Origin: Verticillium longisporum
Taxonomy: Eukaryota > Ascomycota > Sordariomycetes > Glomerellales > Plectosphaerellaceae
NCBI GenBank assembly: GCA_019188255.1
Contig: JAETXT010000004.1
Coordinates: 4,030,001 to 4,094,000, forward strand
Length of the DNA stretch: 64,000 nt
Direction of reading: 5' to 3'
Notes under the pieces: model-generated
The model's database searches: none
What the model saw: only the letters and a program-made list of their open reading frames with translations
Told to the model about the DNA's origin: nothing
Made by a program: the position numbers and the translations under genes
Shown here: one piece after another, positions 33,266 to 44,648 of the stretch
How positions within the stretch are numbered: the stretch's first letter is position 1
How the letters are laid out: each line of letters opens with the position of its first letter

Positions 33266-33814
33266 ACTTTTTGGTGTTGTTAAAGATCAAGACAAGAATT
33301 CATTAGACATGGTTCTCTTCACATCGAGGCTCCACAGAGGCTGATACCCCGTAACACCACAGTCCATTGAGTTTACGAGGACCGAAAGAGGGGGCATCAA
33401 CTGATAGGTCGAGATGACGTCTATGTGCACCATCGGAAAAGCAGTTCAGCAACTTGGCCAACACCACTGGCGCGCCGCTTGTTGTGAGCAAACCTGTGAT
33501 GGATTTCCGCCGCATCAGCCCTAAAGGTCTCCTTCCCCGCATGGCGCCAGATCAAAAGGCAGCAATAGATCGGTAGTTGCTGTTCAGGCTAAATAATAAT
33601 ACCTCCGGGGGGAGGCATGGGGTGCGCAAGGGCCGGAAAAGTGACGATCATTGCTCGCCTACCGGTGTGTGGAGAGGCCTCGGATCCGAATGGAGGTCAG
33701 TTCGATGTGCGATTGGGGTAGTCGAGCGCAGTTTGAGGTAAGTAAAATAAAGAAGATTTTACTGATATATGTCGTGTACACCACAAGCATATAGAAATTG
33801 AGCAGATGATTACC
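33266..33814. other. Intergenic region upstream of the GH43 gene
   Basis: About 550 bp. An AT-rich stretch at 33735-33795 immediately precedes the ATG and probably holds the core promoter. No repeats or ORFs of note. Confidence 0.45.
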
Positions 33815-35571
33815 ATGGCCAAGATGAAGATTACAGTGCATGCGGCCCCTATCCTGGCCTGCCTCATCGGCATCGCGGCCCAGAACTCGTCTTCGTCTAC
33901 CTCGAACTCAACGTTTCAGAACCCCATCATTAGCGGCTTCAACCCCGATCCCAGCTGTATATTTGTGCCCGAGTTTAATAACACATCTTTCTGCGCCACG
34001 TCAAGCTTCCTCGTCTTCCCAGGTCTCCCCATCCACGCCAGCCATGATCTCGTTCATTGGAAGCATGTGTCCAATGGCTTCAGTCGCCCAGACCAACTAC
34101 CCGGCATGGCTTTCCTGCCCAAGGCCACGAGCGGCATCTATGCACCGACGTTGCGTTTTCACGAGGGCATCTTCTACCTCATGACGACCCTTGTGAACCA
34201 GCAGCTCCCCCGCGTCAACGACTCCCGCTGGGACAATTTGCTCGTCACCACCACAGACCCTTACTCCTCGGACGCCTGGTCCGATCCCGTTCACTTCAGC
34301 TTCCCCGGCTTTGATCCATCCCCCTTCTGGGATGACGACGGCAAGACGTACGTGTCCGGCGCCCACACGGCAGCTTACTACCCCGGCATCATGCATGCGC
34401 CCCTTGACTTTGAGACGGGCGAAATTGGCTCCATCATCATGCCCTGGAACGGCACCGGCGGCGCCTCACCCGAGGCCCCCCACATCTGGAAGCGCGACGG
34501 GTGGTATTACCTTCTCCTTGCCGAGGGGGGCACACGCGAGAACCACATGGTCACGATGGCACGCTCCCGGCAACTCGAGGGACCGTACAACCCCGCCCCA
34601 GGGAACCCCCTTCTCACAGCCGCCAACGACACAAGCTCATATTTCCAGGCCGTGGGTCACGCGGATCTCTTTCAGGATGCCGAAGGGCGGTGGTGGGCGG
34701 CAGCGCTGGCTGTGCGTGCAGGCGGCTCGTACGGCGAGGAACCGGGCCCTTATTTCGGTAACCTCCCCATGGGACGCGAAACTGTGCTGATGCCCGTGAC
34801 TTGGCAAAACGGGGAGTTCCCCGTCTTCACGCCCGTGACGGGGAACATCTCGGGGTGGCCTCTGCCGCCGGAGAGCATCCCGGAGCAGGGCGAGGGCCAG
34901 CTGAGCGATGCCGATGACAACGTGATGTTTCCGCCGGGGAGCAGCCTGCCAATTCACTTTGTTCACTGGCGGCTTCCAAAGGCGAGAAACTATGCCGTTT
35001 CGCCAGCGGGCCATTGGAACACCCTCGCCCTAAGGTCCTCGGTCCTGAATCTTACAGCCTTTGATGCCGATTTTGCGCTCGGTCGTGGCCAGACTTTCGT
35101 CGGTCGAAGGATGGCGCATTCGCTCTTCACGTTTAGCATTGACGTCGACTGGACTGATTCCCTGACAAAGGAGGAGATGGAGGTTGGCGTTTCGGCCATT
35201 CAAGACCAGGCGCAGCACTTTGATCTCGGCATCGTCATGCTCACGTCAAACGGGAGCCGTGACCTTCGGCCACACCTGCGTTTTCGGGGCCACTCGGAGA
35301 CGCCGTATCGAGGACGCACTCATGTGCCAACAGAGGTGTTTCCCATTCCGAACGAGTGGGTCGGCAGCAAAGCGAGGCTGCAGATCGAAGCCGTGAACAG
35401 TACGCACTTTGCATTTTCAGGGGGCGTCGTCAGTGCTGGCGGGGAAAGCGAGCTGCGTGTATTTGGACACTGTCGGGGGAGGGATCTGGTACCCTACTAC
35501 TCTGGTACGTTCCGCAGTGCCCGTCACGGACGCTGACCTGATCTCTTGTGCTGCTCTGCTAACGGATCAAC
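33815..35571 (+). CDS. GH43 beta-xylosidase/arabinofuranosidase-type glycosidase, last splice acceptor lost
   Basis: A secreted glycosidase acting on xylose- or arabinose-containing polysaccharide. A signal peptide (KITVHAAPILACLIGIAAQ) leads into the five-bladed propeller. Catalytic residues are the base Asp in FNPDPSC, the modulating Asp in FDPSPFWDDDGKTY, and the acid Glu in ASPEAPHIWKRDGWYYL. A beta-sandwich C-terminal module follows (about 370 onward). ATG 33815 (TTACCATGG) is preferred over 33806. After YYS a donor GTACGT (35505) and a branch site GCTAAC (35559-35564) are present. The conserved ending GVYATSNG...TYISNWRYQG (35583-35703) would need an acceptor at 35570-35571, where the bases are AC instead of AG. 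Without splicing, the frame ends after TFRSARHGR at 35536. The protein is therefore 573 aa with a foreign nonapeptide end, or about 610 aa if spliced. Confidence 0.85.
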
Positions 35572-35703
35572 GCCTCGTGCTCGGTGTGTACGCCACATCG
35601 AATGGTAAACATGGAGAGCAGGCTTTTGAAACATACATCTCGAATTGGCGTTATCAAGGCCTGCGACAATTCAGAAGCGACGCGGACGCCGGCTCGCAGT
35701 GAG
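35572..35703 (+). pseudogene. Orphaned last exon of the GH43 gene
   Basis: Open in one frame from 35572 to TGA 35701-35703, encoding LVLGVYATSNGKHG and ISNWRYQGLRQF. This is the kind of ending that GH43 proteins with a C-terminal beta-sandwich carry. It is in phase with the donor at 35505 if the intron is 67 nt long, but the acceptor AG is absent. Confidence 0.6.
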
Positions 35704-38700
35704 GGCTGTCCAATTCGTCACTTTCCGGCAAAGGGAGAAGTTATATAGAAGTACTTCATTGACGTTGTCAGTGAACTGAATGATAAACCGTGCATTCTCA
35801 ACTCTCCAAGTCTGGGTACCTGTTCGACTTGCAGCAACCGCACTTTGGTTTGAGAGAGGCCAGCCGGTGGCTTTGTTTTCGTATGCCCTAGCCGTGACGA
35901 TCAGAAATTCAAATGGCATTGGAAAGGGGATGGATCGCCTTACAGTACAGCGTTGAATACGTGGCCAAATATTCGTTCTCGTCAACTTCCCACCGAAACA
36001 GGGAGGCATGGTGCGTGTAGAAACGCAGACCTCTTCTCGTGGGAGGCAATAGAAAGAACGACAAACATCAGCTGCGGGGAACATTTGAAGTTGGTGATTC
36101 ATTTGTGACAAAGCCTCCCTCGCTTCGCAAAATTGAGATATATCACTTGACAACTAAAAAGAACAAAGGCTTCATTTTTTCTTATGAAATAGGAAAAAGA
36201 TATCGTACACACCAAACTGCATGCCTTTGGCCTCGAGCCATAAGATACAGAGTTCCCAGCGGAAGACTCAAAGTTAGGGGTCTTGGCTTGGTCACACATA
36301 TGTCTGGTGAAGTACAACTTTGAGGTAGAAGTTGCTACGCGCCCAACCTTGACTTTTCCATCCACTATTCTGTAGTGAACGCTTTCTCAAACTTGACGTC
36401 GTCCTGGTGTTGAACGATGCTTGATAGCTCACAGCATGGCCAATCAATCAGAGGCCAGTGCAACCCGAGATGTTATCAGTTCGACAACTCCCTGCCAGTC
36501 TCGTTGATAGTTTAAGTACGCCTGGTGCTACCTGTTGTCATGAGCACCAGATTTCGTAGTATACAGCATTGATACACTATCACCTCGCTGTAGTCTTCCC
36601 CCAAAATACCATCGCAAACACGAGTCCGCCCAAAATAAAATGCGTCGATGACTAGACGATATTGCATCATTCGGAAGGGCAGACGACGTTCCCAGTCCAT
36701 GCATGCATCTCGTGGCCCCAACCAATCAACAGGACAGGGGACGGTCCGAGGGGCTCTCTCGGGGTCCGGGTAACTAGAACCTTTCCGACTTTTCGGTATC
36801 AACACGTCCGCAGGCTGTGTGCAACCCCCTGCCCCAAAGCAGGTACGCCACCAGCAGTGACAGCCGCCAGGGCCAGGTCCGCGCCCGGATCGGCGAGAGG
36901 ATGCCTCGTGCGGGCATGTGGTTTTAATCAATCAGACGTATTGGGCACTCTGGGTAAGGCTGATGCTACCTGACATATCATTTCGAGCCATCAGCTGAGC
37001 GTGTGTATGCGTGAGCGAGCGAGAGAGAAGAAAGAGCAATTTGCATTCTACAAGTGGCGGACTATCGCAGGAGTCAGGGTTCAACGAGAAGAAGATCAAC
37101 CGAAGAATCAAGACCTTGATGGTCGTGTCGATCCCCGGTCAATCAGCTGAAGGCAGGCAAGAAGACATGAAAAAACAGACCGACAAAAAAAGATTTAACA
37201 TGTGCCATGAAGCCAACTGGACCAACCAATCCAGGGTACTGGACGTAGCGAGAGGGTTGCATCAGAGGTGCGCATCGCATGCCAGGCCATCAGGGCCACA
37301 CACCATGCCGCCATTGATTACACGGATTAGGACCCTCGGAAGGCGCCCCATTGGCGATTCGGCAGTGGGCTCTTCGGCAGGGGTAGAGAAGGAGAGAGGG
37401 CCCACGCTGCATAGCATGGCAGACCGGGGGGACGGGATGGCTGCAAAGGAGGAGGGAGAAGAAAAAGAAATAGCCTCTAGATCCCAACATGCCCAGGATG
37501 TGTGTTTGTTCACCGTCTTCTGGAAATGGGCTGTGTCTTCCACCCCTCTTCTTCCTCCCTATCGCTCCCCGCCTTGCCTGTGCACGCCATGAGTCAGAGG
37601 ACCTGTCGCTGCTGTACTTGCAAAGGACCCAACGACGCCAGAGTTGGGCAAAAAATGGCGTGCGCGTGTGCCCGGCTTGGGAAACCATGGGAGGCGACGT
37701 TCCGTTGATACCTCATTGCGATGGAGTAAAGGAGGAACGGAAAAAAAATGGACGAAAGACGAAAGTCGCAACAGTCGCCTGTGGAACGCCACTATCGCGA
37801 CCTGCAGGGTGCTGTGGCTCCTCCCCCCCCCCGGCAGCAAGGTTCTACATGGTACTCGCTCGGCGGACATGACGCCAGGCCGGCCCTTTGGCTTGGTACT
37901 ACCCAAGTACCTACAGACAAAGCTCGGCCGTTCATTCATATTCAGGATCCATCATGAATGTGGAGATATTGTGGCTCCCCCGGTCCACTGGACTCTCCTC
38001 ATTCACTCAGACTCGTACACGTGTAGGCGGCACGATTGCCTGTAGTGCCGAGCCTGAGTCTGAGCCTGTACCAGAGGTGAAAGTGCCTTGCCTTGAAGAG
38101 GTAAAGGGCACTTGGGGCGAGGGATTGGTAAGTATCGCGCTCAGCATCGCAGGCCCCAGGGCGTGCCTGCGAGGCCTCGACTTTGAGGTACCACTTACCT
38201 ACCTCGGTGCTAGGCCACGATAGGTCGTATGGGGCCTCGTCCCTCCTACGGCCGTTTCAATGGGGCCCCATGGGCCATGACGCGACTTTTGTGAAATGGA
38301 AGGGGCAGAAAAGAAGGGGGAAGGCGGCACAGGGGGAAAAGGAGGAGGAGGAGGAGGAGGAGGAGGAAGAGTAGGAGCACAGCAGCACCGCAAAAGAGAA
38401 GGAGCGGTGTCTCTTCTTCTGGTCGACGACGCCCGCTTGCCCGGCCACGTCCCGAGTTCGGCGCGCGGCTCAACCCGGGAAGGCGCCCTCGACTCACCCA
38501 CCACCTGCCGTACCTTACCCCAAGGAAGGTGAATGACCCAACCTACCTGCCTTTGCCGTCAAAATACACTTCAACTCACCCACCACCATTTGGGTCCTCC
38601 CACCCTCTTCACCGAGCTCCCAAGCTCCTCTCGTCAACGGATCTCGCGGAAACAAAAGGAAGCAAGAACAAGAAGAAAAATCTTCAACCATCACCCACCC

Positions 38701-38713
38701 CATCCTCGTCATC
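35704..38713. other. Long intergenic region upstream of the dehydratase
   Basis: About 3 kb without a supported gene. It contains A-runs (37738-37747), TACCTA-type motifs (37905-37915 and 38190-38205), a (GGA)n tract (38341-38370) and a C/A-rich dehydratase leader (38540-38710). Open frames at 37011-37592 and 37489-37872 have no domains and overlap each other. Confidence 0.5.
38341..38370 (+). repeat. (GGA)n microsatellite
   Basis: About nine consecutive GGA triplets inside a longer purine-rich tract (38296-38402), 340 bp upstream of the dehydratase start. Confidence 0.9.
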
Positions 38714-40926
38714 ATGACCTGCGAGACACCGTGCAACGGCTGCACGCAGCAGTGCGATGACAAGCCCCTCGCTGATATCGAAGACTACACGGTTGAGCTC
38801 GAAAAGCTGCGCCTGCGGTCAAAAGAGCTCGAGGCCCTCATCTCGTCCAAGACGCCAGCTCAGCGCCGTGGCAAGAAGCCCTTCCGCTCGTCCCAGTGGT
38901 TCAACCGCACCGATGACCGCGGAATCAGCTTGGTACTTGCCCCCCCTCCCTCACCGGCCGTGGCTGCCATCATCTGCCACCCGCTATCCTTTGCCATTGT
39001 GACACTGACCGCCTGCAGGCCTACATGGACAGGCAGCTCAACTACGGACTGACGACGGAGGGGCTCAAGAGCGGAAAGCCCATCATCGGCATCGCCCAGT
39101 CCGGCTCCGACCTCTCGCCCTGTAACCGTCATCACTTGCAGCTCGCCAAGCGAGTCAGGGACGGCATCATCAGCGCCGGTGGCATCCCGCTCGAATTCCC
39201 CACGCACCCCATCCAGGAGACGCTGCGCCGGCCGACGGCCACCCTCGACCGCAACCTGCTCTACCTGGGTCTCGTCGAAATCCTGCACGGCTATCCACTG
39301 GACGGTGTAGTGTGAGTTCTGCCCTGACCTAACGAGACGACGCGCGGGAACTCCTGGCGGCTGACTGTTGCTAGTTTGACGACTGGCTGTGACAAGACCA
39401 CACCTGTAAGTGATGGAGGATTGCCAATCCGGAACCCAAGACGCATCACTCGGGTTTAACTAACGTGGTTACCAGGCAATGCTTATGGCTGCTGCGACTG
39501 TCAATCTCCCCGCCATCTGCCTCAACGTAGGACCAATGTGAGCTCCCTGCCCTGCCTATGTAAACCACCGCGCGCCTAACCCATTCTCAGGCTCAATGGC
39601 AACCTCCAATCCGAAAAAATCGGCACAGGCACCATCATGTGGAAGGCGCGTGACCTCTACGGCGCTGGCAAGCTCGATGCAGACGGCTACCTCGACATGG
39701 TGTGCGCTGGCTCACCGTCGCCAGGTCACTGCAACACCATGGGCACGGCGTCGACCATGAACGCTCTCGCCGAGGCCCTCGGCATGGCACTGCCAGGCAG
39801 TGCCACTATCCCCGCCGTGTATCGCGATCGGTCGCAGGCGGCCTATCGTACAGGCTTGCAGATTGTCGAGATGGTTGAGGCCGACCGACGCCCGTCCGAC
39901 ATCATGACGCGCGAGGCCTTTGAGAATGCCATTGCCGCCAACACGGCCATTGGCGGCAGTACCAACGCGCCCATCCACCTCAACGCCGTTGCCAAGCACA
40001 TGGGCGTACCGCTGCACCTCGACGACTGGGACCGCATCGGCTACGAGCTCCCGCTTCTCGTGAATGTTCAGCCGGCAGGCGAGATGCTGTGCGAGGAGTA
40101 CTACCGAGCTGGTGGCCTGCCAGCCGTGCTGGCCGAGTTCGTGGGTGCTGGCAAGCTGCCACACCCTGGAGCGCTGACATGCAACGGCCGGACCATTGGC
40201 GACAATGTTGCGGCTCACGGCCCCTCGTGGGACAGGGAGACGATCAAGGCGTTCGACGCACCGATGAAGAAGAACGCCGGTTTCCTGCACCTCACTGGTA
40301 ATCTCTTCGACTCTGCCATTATGAAGACATCAGTCATCTCGGCCGGGTTCCGCAAGGAGTTCCTCGAGGACCCCAACGATCCCAACGCATTCGAGAGCAA
40401 GGTGGCTGTCTTTGACGGACCCGAGGACTACGAGAAGCGCATCGACATTGCCGATATTGACAAACGAACCATCCTTGTGATGCGCTACGTCGGACCTAAA
40501 GGCTACCCTGGCGCGGCCGAGGTTGTCAACATGCATGCGCCACCGAGGCTGCTAAAGCAGGGCATCCAGGACCTGCCATGCATCGGCGACGGACGACAGT
40601 CCGGTACCTCAGGCTCGCCGTCGATCCTCAACGCGACACCCGAGGCGGCTGATGGCGGCAATCTGGCGCTCCTCCAGGATGGCGACAGGCTGCGTATCGA
40701 CCTCAACAAGCGTCGAGTTGATATGCTCATCTCTGACGACGAGCTGAAGGCGCGGCGCGCGGCGCACGAAGCAAAAGGTGGTTATCACGGTCCGCCAAGC
40801 CAGACGCCCTGGCAGGACATCTTCCGCCGAGAGGTCGGTGGTCTGAGCGAGGGCATGGTGATGAAAGAGTCGGTCAAGTTTCAACGAATCGCTCAGACGC
40901 AGCCCATCCCGAGGGACAATCACTGA
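38714..40926 (+). CDS. IlvD/Edd-family dehydratase (dihydroxy-acid or sugar-acid dehydratase)
   Basis: Five exons: 38714-38932, 39019-39311, 39375-39405, 39476-39537, 39591-40926. All phases agree, giving 646 aa. It is an iron-sulfur dehydratase removing water from a 2,3-dihydroxy acid. The three cluster cysteines are visible in [19 protein letters not shown] (Cys176) and [34 protein letters not shown] and [19 protein letters not shown] are also family motifs. [21 protein letters not shown] and the GPMLNG that follows resemble the arabonate/xylonate dehydratase branch more than the GCDKNMPG of branched-chain DHAD, so a sugar-acid role is my preferred reading. No clear mitochondrial presequence is present; the N terminus starts with a Cys-rich [14 protein letters not shown] stretch. 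The third exon is only 31 nt. Confidence 0.9.
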
Positions 40927-41496
40927 GGACACGATATCTGCGAGGAATGGATTCGGGATTTGCTAGAAAGGCCGGAGTTCGGGTGGCTAGGAAGGACTGG
41001 TCAAGAGTATTATTTTGTACAGGGAAACGATAGATAGATAGAGTTTTAGAACGAAGACCTTCACCGGGATCATGCGTGTACAGGGAAGCGTTGTGCGTTG
41101 CCATCAGTGGGTGATGCTTGACAGGATATTGGTGCTCAGCAATGGCGTTGGTCCTCGATGTCGCTACTCGGAGGCGTGGTGTACAGAGAGACAGAGAGAC
41201 AGAGAGGGTGACGTCACGTGGTGAGGGGAGCTCGGAACTGGAGGCAGCTTCGATGAGACACGGCTGCCCCACCACAGCCAAGAGCTTACGGCATCTTGAA
41301 GCTCACGACGCGTCTTCCTAACCTTTGCTTTTGTCTTGTAGCTTTCAATCTCGTGAGTGCACCATCGTTCGGCGTCAATTGAAGCTCTGGAAGCATCAAA
41401 GGGTCCTCCCAACCGCCGCTTGAGCTTTCTAGTCGGCCTTACTGAGCTGAGTCTCCTCTTGCCGACGCTTCCGGCGGCCGGCAGACCACCATCACC
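40927..41496. other. Intergenic region
   Basis: 570 bp between two genes on the plus strand. It contains an AGAGACAG-type microsatellite (41186-41206) and the methyltransferase leader. No gene. Confidence 0.5.
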
Positions 41497-42462
41497 ATGG
41501 CTCCCTCCTCAGTATCACCAGCCTCAACAACGACGAAGCCATGCCTGACATCCCCTCCGAAAGAAAGCTCCCCGGAGCCTATCATCAACGATAATCCTGC
41601 CATCCAGAGCTACTACCAATCCTTCGAATCACGCATCGGCTACCGTCTGCTCCTCGGCGGCACGCGCCACTTCGCCTACTGGGATCACGACACGTACTTC
41701 CCCTTCCCCCTCGGCCCGCCCCTCCGCCGCATGGAGGACAAGCTGCTCGCGGCCCTCGCGCTGCCTCGCGGCGCCACCGTCCTCGACGCCGGCTGCGGCG
41801 TCGGCCACGTCGCGCTGCACATGGCGATGCGCGGCGGCCTGCGCGTCCACGCCATCGACATAGTCGGCCACCACGTCGCCAAGGCGCGGCGTAACGTGCG
41901 CGCGGCGCCCCTCGCCCCCGGCACCGTCACCGTCCGCAAGATGGACTACCACCACCTCAAGCCCGCCATCGCCGACGCCTCGCTCGACGGCGTCTACACC
42001 ATGGAGACGCTCGTCCCCGCCACCGACCCGGCCGCCGTGCTCGCGGGCTTCCGCGCCGCGCTGCGGCCCGGCGGCCGCGTCGTCCTCTTCGAGTACGACC
42101 ATGACCTCGACGCTGCCGCTACGGCCGGCGGCTGGATGGCCGCCGATATGCGCAGGGTCAACGAGCTGGCGGCCATGCCTACGTATCAGGCGGCGCGGCC
42201 GGGCTATTTCAGGGCGCTGCTCGAGGAGGCCGGCTTTGAGGATATCGTCGAGCGGGACTATAGCGAGAACGTGCGGCCCATGCTGCGCCTGTTTTACCTG
42301 CTGGCCATCGTGCCGTACTTGATCGTCAGGGTGTTGAGGCTCGAGAAGTATTTTGCCAACACGCTGGCTGGCGTTCTGGGGTATGCGGCGGGGGAGCACT
42401 GTCATTATGTGGCCATTAGCGCGAGGAAACCGGGGGTGCTCGAGGGGGTCAAGGACAGGTAG
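41497..42462 (+). CDS. SAM-dependent methyltransferase, Erg6-like
   Basis: A single-exon 321-aa protein. SAM-binding motif I VLDAGCGVGHVALHMA lies at residues 95-110, and a later LRPGGRVVLFEYDHD supplies the post-motif strand. The N-terminal QSYYQSFESRIGYRLLLGGTRHFAYWDH resembles the start of sterol C-24 methyltransferases and related small-molecule methyltransferases. A hydrophobic segment near 270-290 (LRLFYLLAIVPYLIVRVL) suggests membrane contact, fitting a lipid substrate. It is shorter than true Erg6 (about 375 aa) and lacks the C-terminal sterol-MT domain that I would expect, so ergosterol synthesis is unlikely. The ATG has a good context (ATCACCATGG). GC-rich codons create a 330-codon antisense shadow frame. 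Confidence 0.85.
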   Translation: MAPSSVSPASTTTKPCLTSPPKESSPEPIINDNPAIQSYYQSFESRIGYRLLLGGTRHFAYWDHDTYFPFPLGPPLRRMEDKLLAALALPRGATVLDAGCGVGHVALHMAMRGGLRVHAIDIVGHHVAKARRNVRAAPLAPGTVTVRKMDYHHLKPAIADASLDGVYTMETLVPATDPAAVLAGFRAALRPGGRVVLFEYDHDLDAAATAGGWMAADMRRVNELAAMPTYQAARPGYFRALLEEAGFEDIVERDYSENVRPMLRLFYLLAIVPYLIVRVLRLEKYFANTLAGVLGYAAGEHCHYVAISARKPGVLEGVKDR

Positions 42463-42520
42463 CCGTGCAAGTGCGTAGAAGGGCGTGCGAGATGGGGCGT
42501 TGGAGTGACCGGAGGCCGAG

Positions 42521-43555
42521 TTAGCTATGTGTCCTCCTCGATTTGGCCCGCTGTGTGATCCGTGCTGCTGTTTGTGGTTGATCAGCGACTTGTGATGTCT
42601 CCGGTGACACCTTTTGTCCACCTTTGTCTTTGCGAAGCCTATCCAGAATGTCGAAGGCGGCCCTCCCAGCCAGGATAAACAAGGTGATCACCACCCATCC
42701 GACCACCAGCACAAACCCCCAGAGTTCCAACACGATATAATACTTATTCGACCACCTCGTTACAACGTACGTCACGTACGCCGTAGCCCAAACCAACGCC
42801 AGCATGCCCGGCCGTCCTCTCGCCGCGCTCGCACACGCGCCCCAGACCATCGGCCCAGCCGCAAACCGGAGATAGTACACCACCCACCACGCGCACAGAG
42901 GCACGCCCGCCCACCGCCTCGCCAGGACCTCCCCCAAAACCACCCGATGCACCTCCGACGGGCCGCTGACGAGCTTCCAAACGGCAATCACAACAGCAAC
43001 GGCGTGGAACGTCCTCGCCTGGACATACTCGGCCGCCGCGAGCGCCCAAACCAGAACGCCAACCGTGGCAACCTCGACGCGGCGCCGTCTCGGATCGTCA
43101 CGCGCGGTCCGCGGTGCACCGTTCGCGTCGGCTCCCACGACCATCCGCGCCGCGGCGCCGCCGAGTAGATCGACAACGGCCTTTTGCGCCATCATCAACG
43201 CGACGCCCCCGAAAGCAGCCGGCGCCGAGGCCAGCAGCTGCGCGTCGAGAAACAGATGCGGGCTGCCGCTGGCCATCTTGAGATCGGCCAGCGGCGTCGC
43301 ACACACCCAGGCCCCAAGCCAGGGGAGCAGCATGCGGCGCACATGGTTCGTCAGGATGGCGACGACGAAGCGCGCCGCGGCGCGCGCGAGGCCGTCGTCG
43401 AAGAGCGCGTCCCAGACCAGGCGGCCGTTGGGTCGGCGACAGCAGCGGCGCAGGGCGGGCGGGATGGCGGAGCCGGAGGCTGTGAGACGGCGCGGCAGGA
43501 GGACGGATGCCGCGAGCGAGAGCTCGGCGAGGGAGCTGTAGGTTGGCGGGGGCAT
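42521..43555 (-). CDS. Orphan multi-pass membrane protein
   Basis: Single exon; 344 aa from ATG 43555 (GCCATG context). The same frame extends upstream to ATG 43681 and further, adding Pro-rich, low-complexity residues that I regard as leader. At least five hydrophobic segments can be seen, including VATVGVLVWALAAAEYV, AVAVVIAVWKLV, LCAWWVVYYLRFAAGPMVW, MLALVWATAYVTYVV and LELWGFVLVVGWVVITLFILA. The tail is basic and cytosolic in style. I recognise no family. It converges on the Erg6-like methyltransferase with only 58 bp between their stop codons, so the 3' ends of the two transcripts probably overlap. Confidence 0.65.
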   Translation of the reverse strand: MPPPTYSSLAELSLAASVLLPRRLTASGSAIPPALRRCCRRPNGRLVWDALFDDGLARAAARFVVAILTNHVRRMLLPWLGAWVCATPLADLKMASGSPHLFLDAQLLASAPAAFGGVALMMAQKAVVDLLGGAAARMVVGADANGAPRTARDDPRRRRVEVATVGVLVWALAAAEYVQARTFHAVAVVIAVWKLVSGPSEVHRVVLGEVLARRWAGVPLCAWWVVYYLRFAAGPMVWGACASAARGRPGMLALVWATAYVTYVVTRWSNKYYIVLELWGFVLVVGWVVITLFILAGRAAFDILDRLRKDKGGQKVSPETSQVADQPQTAARITQRAKSRRTHS

Positions 43556-44648
43556 GGCGAAGCTGCTGGTGGTGGTGGTGGCGACGTGGGGGCGAGAGCG
43601 CGGGGGGACGGCGTGTATGTGTGGGATGTGCGCGGGCGCGGGCGGTGGTGCGCCTGGGTCTCGCCGTGGGATCGCCATCATGCTGTGTTGTTGTGGTGCC
43701 AATGCGTGTCTTGTGTGATGCGTGGTCGAAGCCGTTTTGATGAGGCGAGGTCGCATGAGGTCGAGATCCCTGTCGAGAACCCCACCAACACGTCCGACCT
43801 GGCTGTGCGCCAAACCTACGCCCAGCATCAAGCCAGAATAGGGGTCAGGCTCAACATCAATCAAGGCATCACAGATGATGTTGCATGCGACTTGCGTGAC
43901 ATAAAGTGAGAGACGCATCAATGCAGATCAAATTTCCATGTTCATCGAGCTTGGCCAAGCTTCATTGCGGCCTTGCGGCTTCATTGGTACACCGCCACCA
44001 CACGCTATCCAGTTCTCCTCTGCAGAGCCGAAGCATCCCAGGTCAACACCCATTTGCCCGGTTCCCATACCAAGTTACACACTTCCTGTCCCGCTCCAAA
44101 ACAAAATGATTCCCAACGCCTCGCTAGAATTCGCATACCAGGCCGTGCGCAGGCCTCCTTTTGCCCGTACCTGCCTACCCTGCCAGGGCTCTGGGGGCCG
44201 ATCCTGTCCTCATCGGATGTCCTTCAAACGTTGTGGTCCAGACCGTCTATGTACAAATGGATCATGGGTAGTCTGACTGACACCAGTCGAGGCATGGGCT
44301 CCTTAAGAGCACGGAATGCTGTTACCACATCTCACTGGGCCCGAACGTATCCCGTACTGTCTTCTAAGGAAAGCAAACAGACTTAAGTAAATGGTTCCAA
44401 GAAATAAGGCCGTTTCAATAGAAATGACCAAGAAGTAAATTGGTCGGCGGCAGGGCAATATCGTGAAGCCGCCCGTTGTCGCAGTGGCCGTTATTCGTAT
44501 GCTCGTTCTGTTTTTTTTTTTTTTTTTGTGTTCAGGTATTTCTTATTATTGTCTTTTATCAGGGCGTGTGGTATCGACAGTGTATCCAGTCGTAAAACGC
44601 GCACATGGCTGCTTCCAGCACCCAATACCCGAGTTGTCGACAAGGGCA
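43556..44648. other. Intergenic region between two minus-strand genes
   Basis: Contains the leader of the orphan membrane protein (an open frame continues to about 43921) and the 3' flank of the C2H2 gene with a T17 run at 44511-44527, which is A17 in the transcript sense. No gene. Confidence 0.5.

Noticed and set aside
41629..42621. 330-codon minus-strand frame opposite the methyltransferase
   Set aside because: It is the antisense shadow of GC-rich codons. The plus strand encodes a recognisable methyltransferase with motif I intact.
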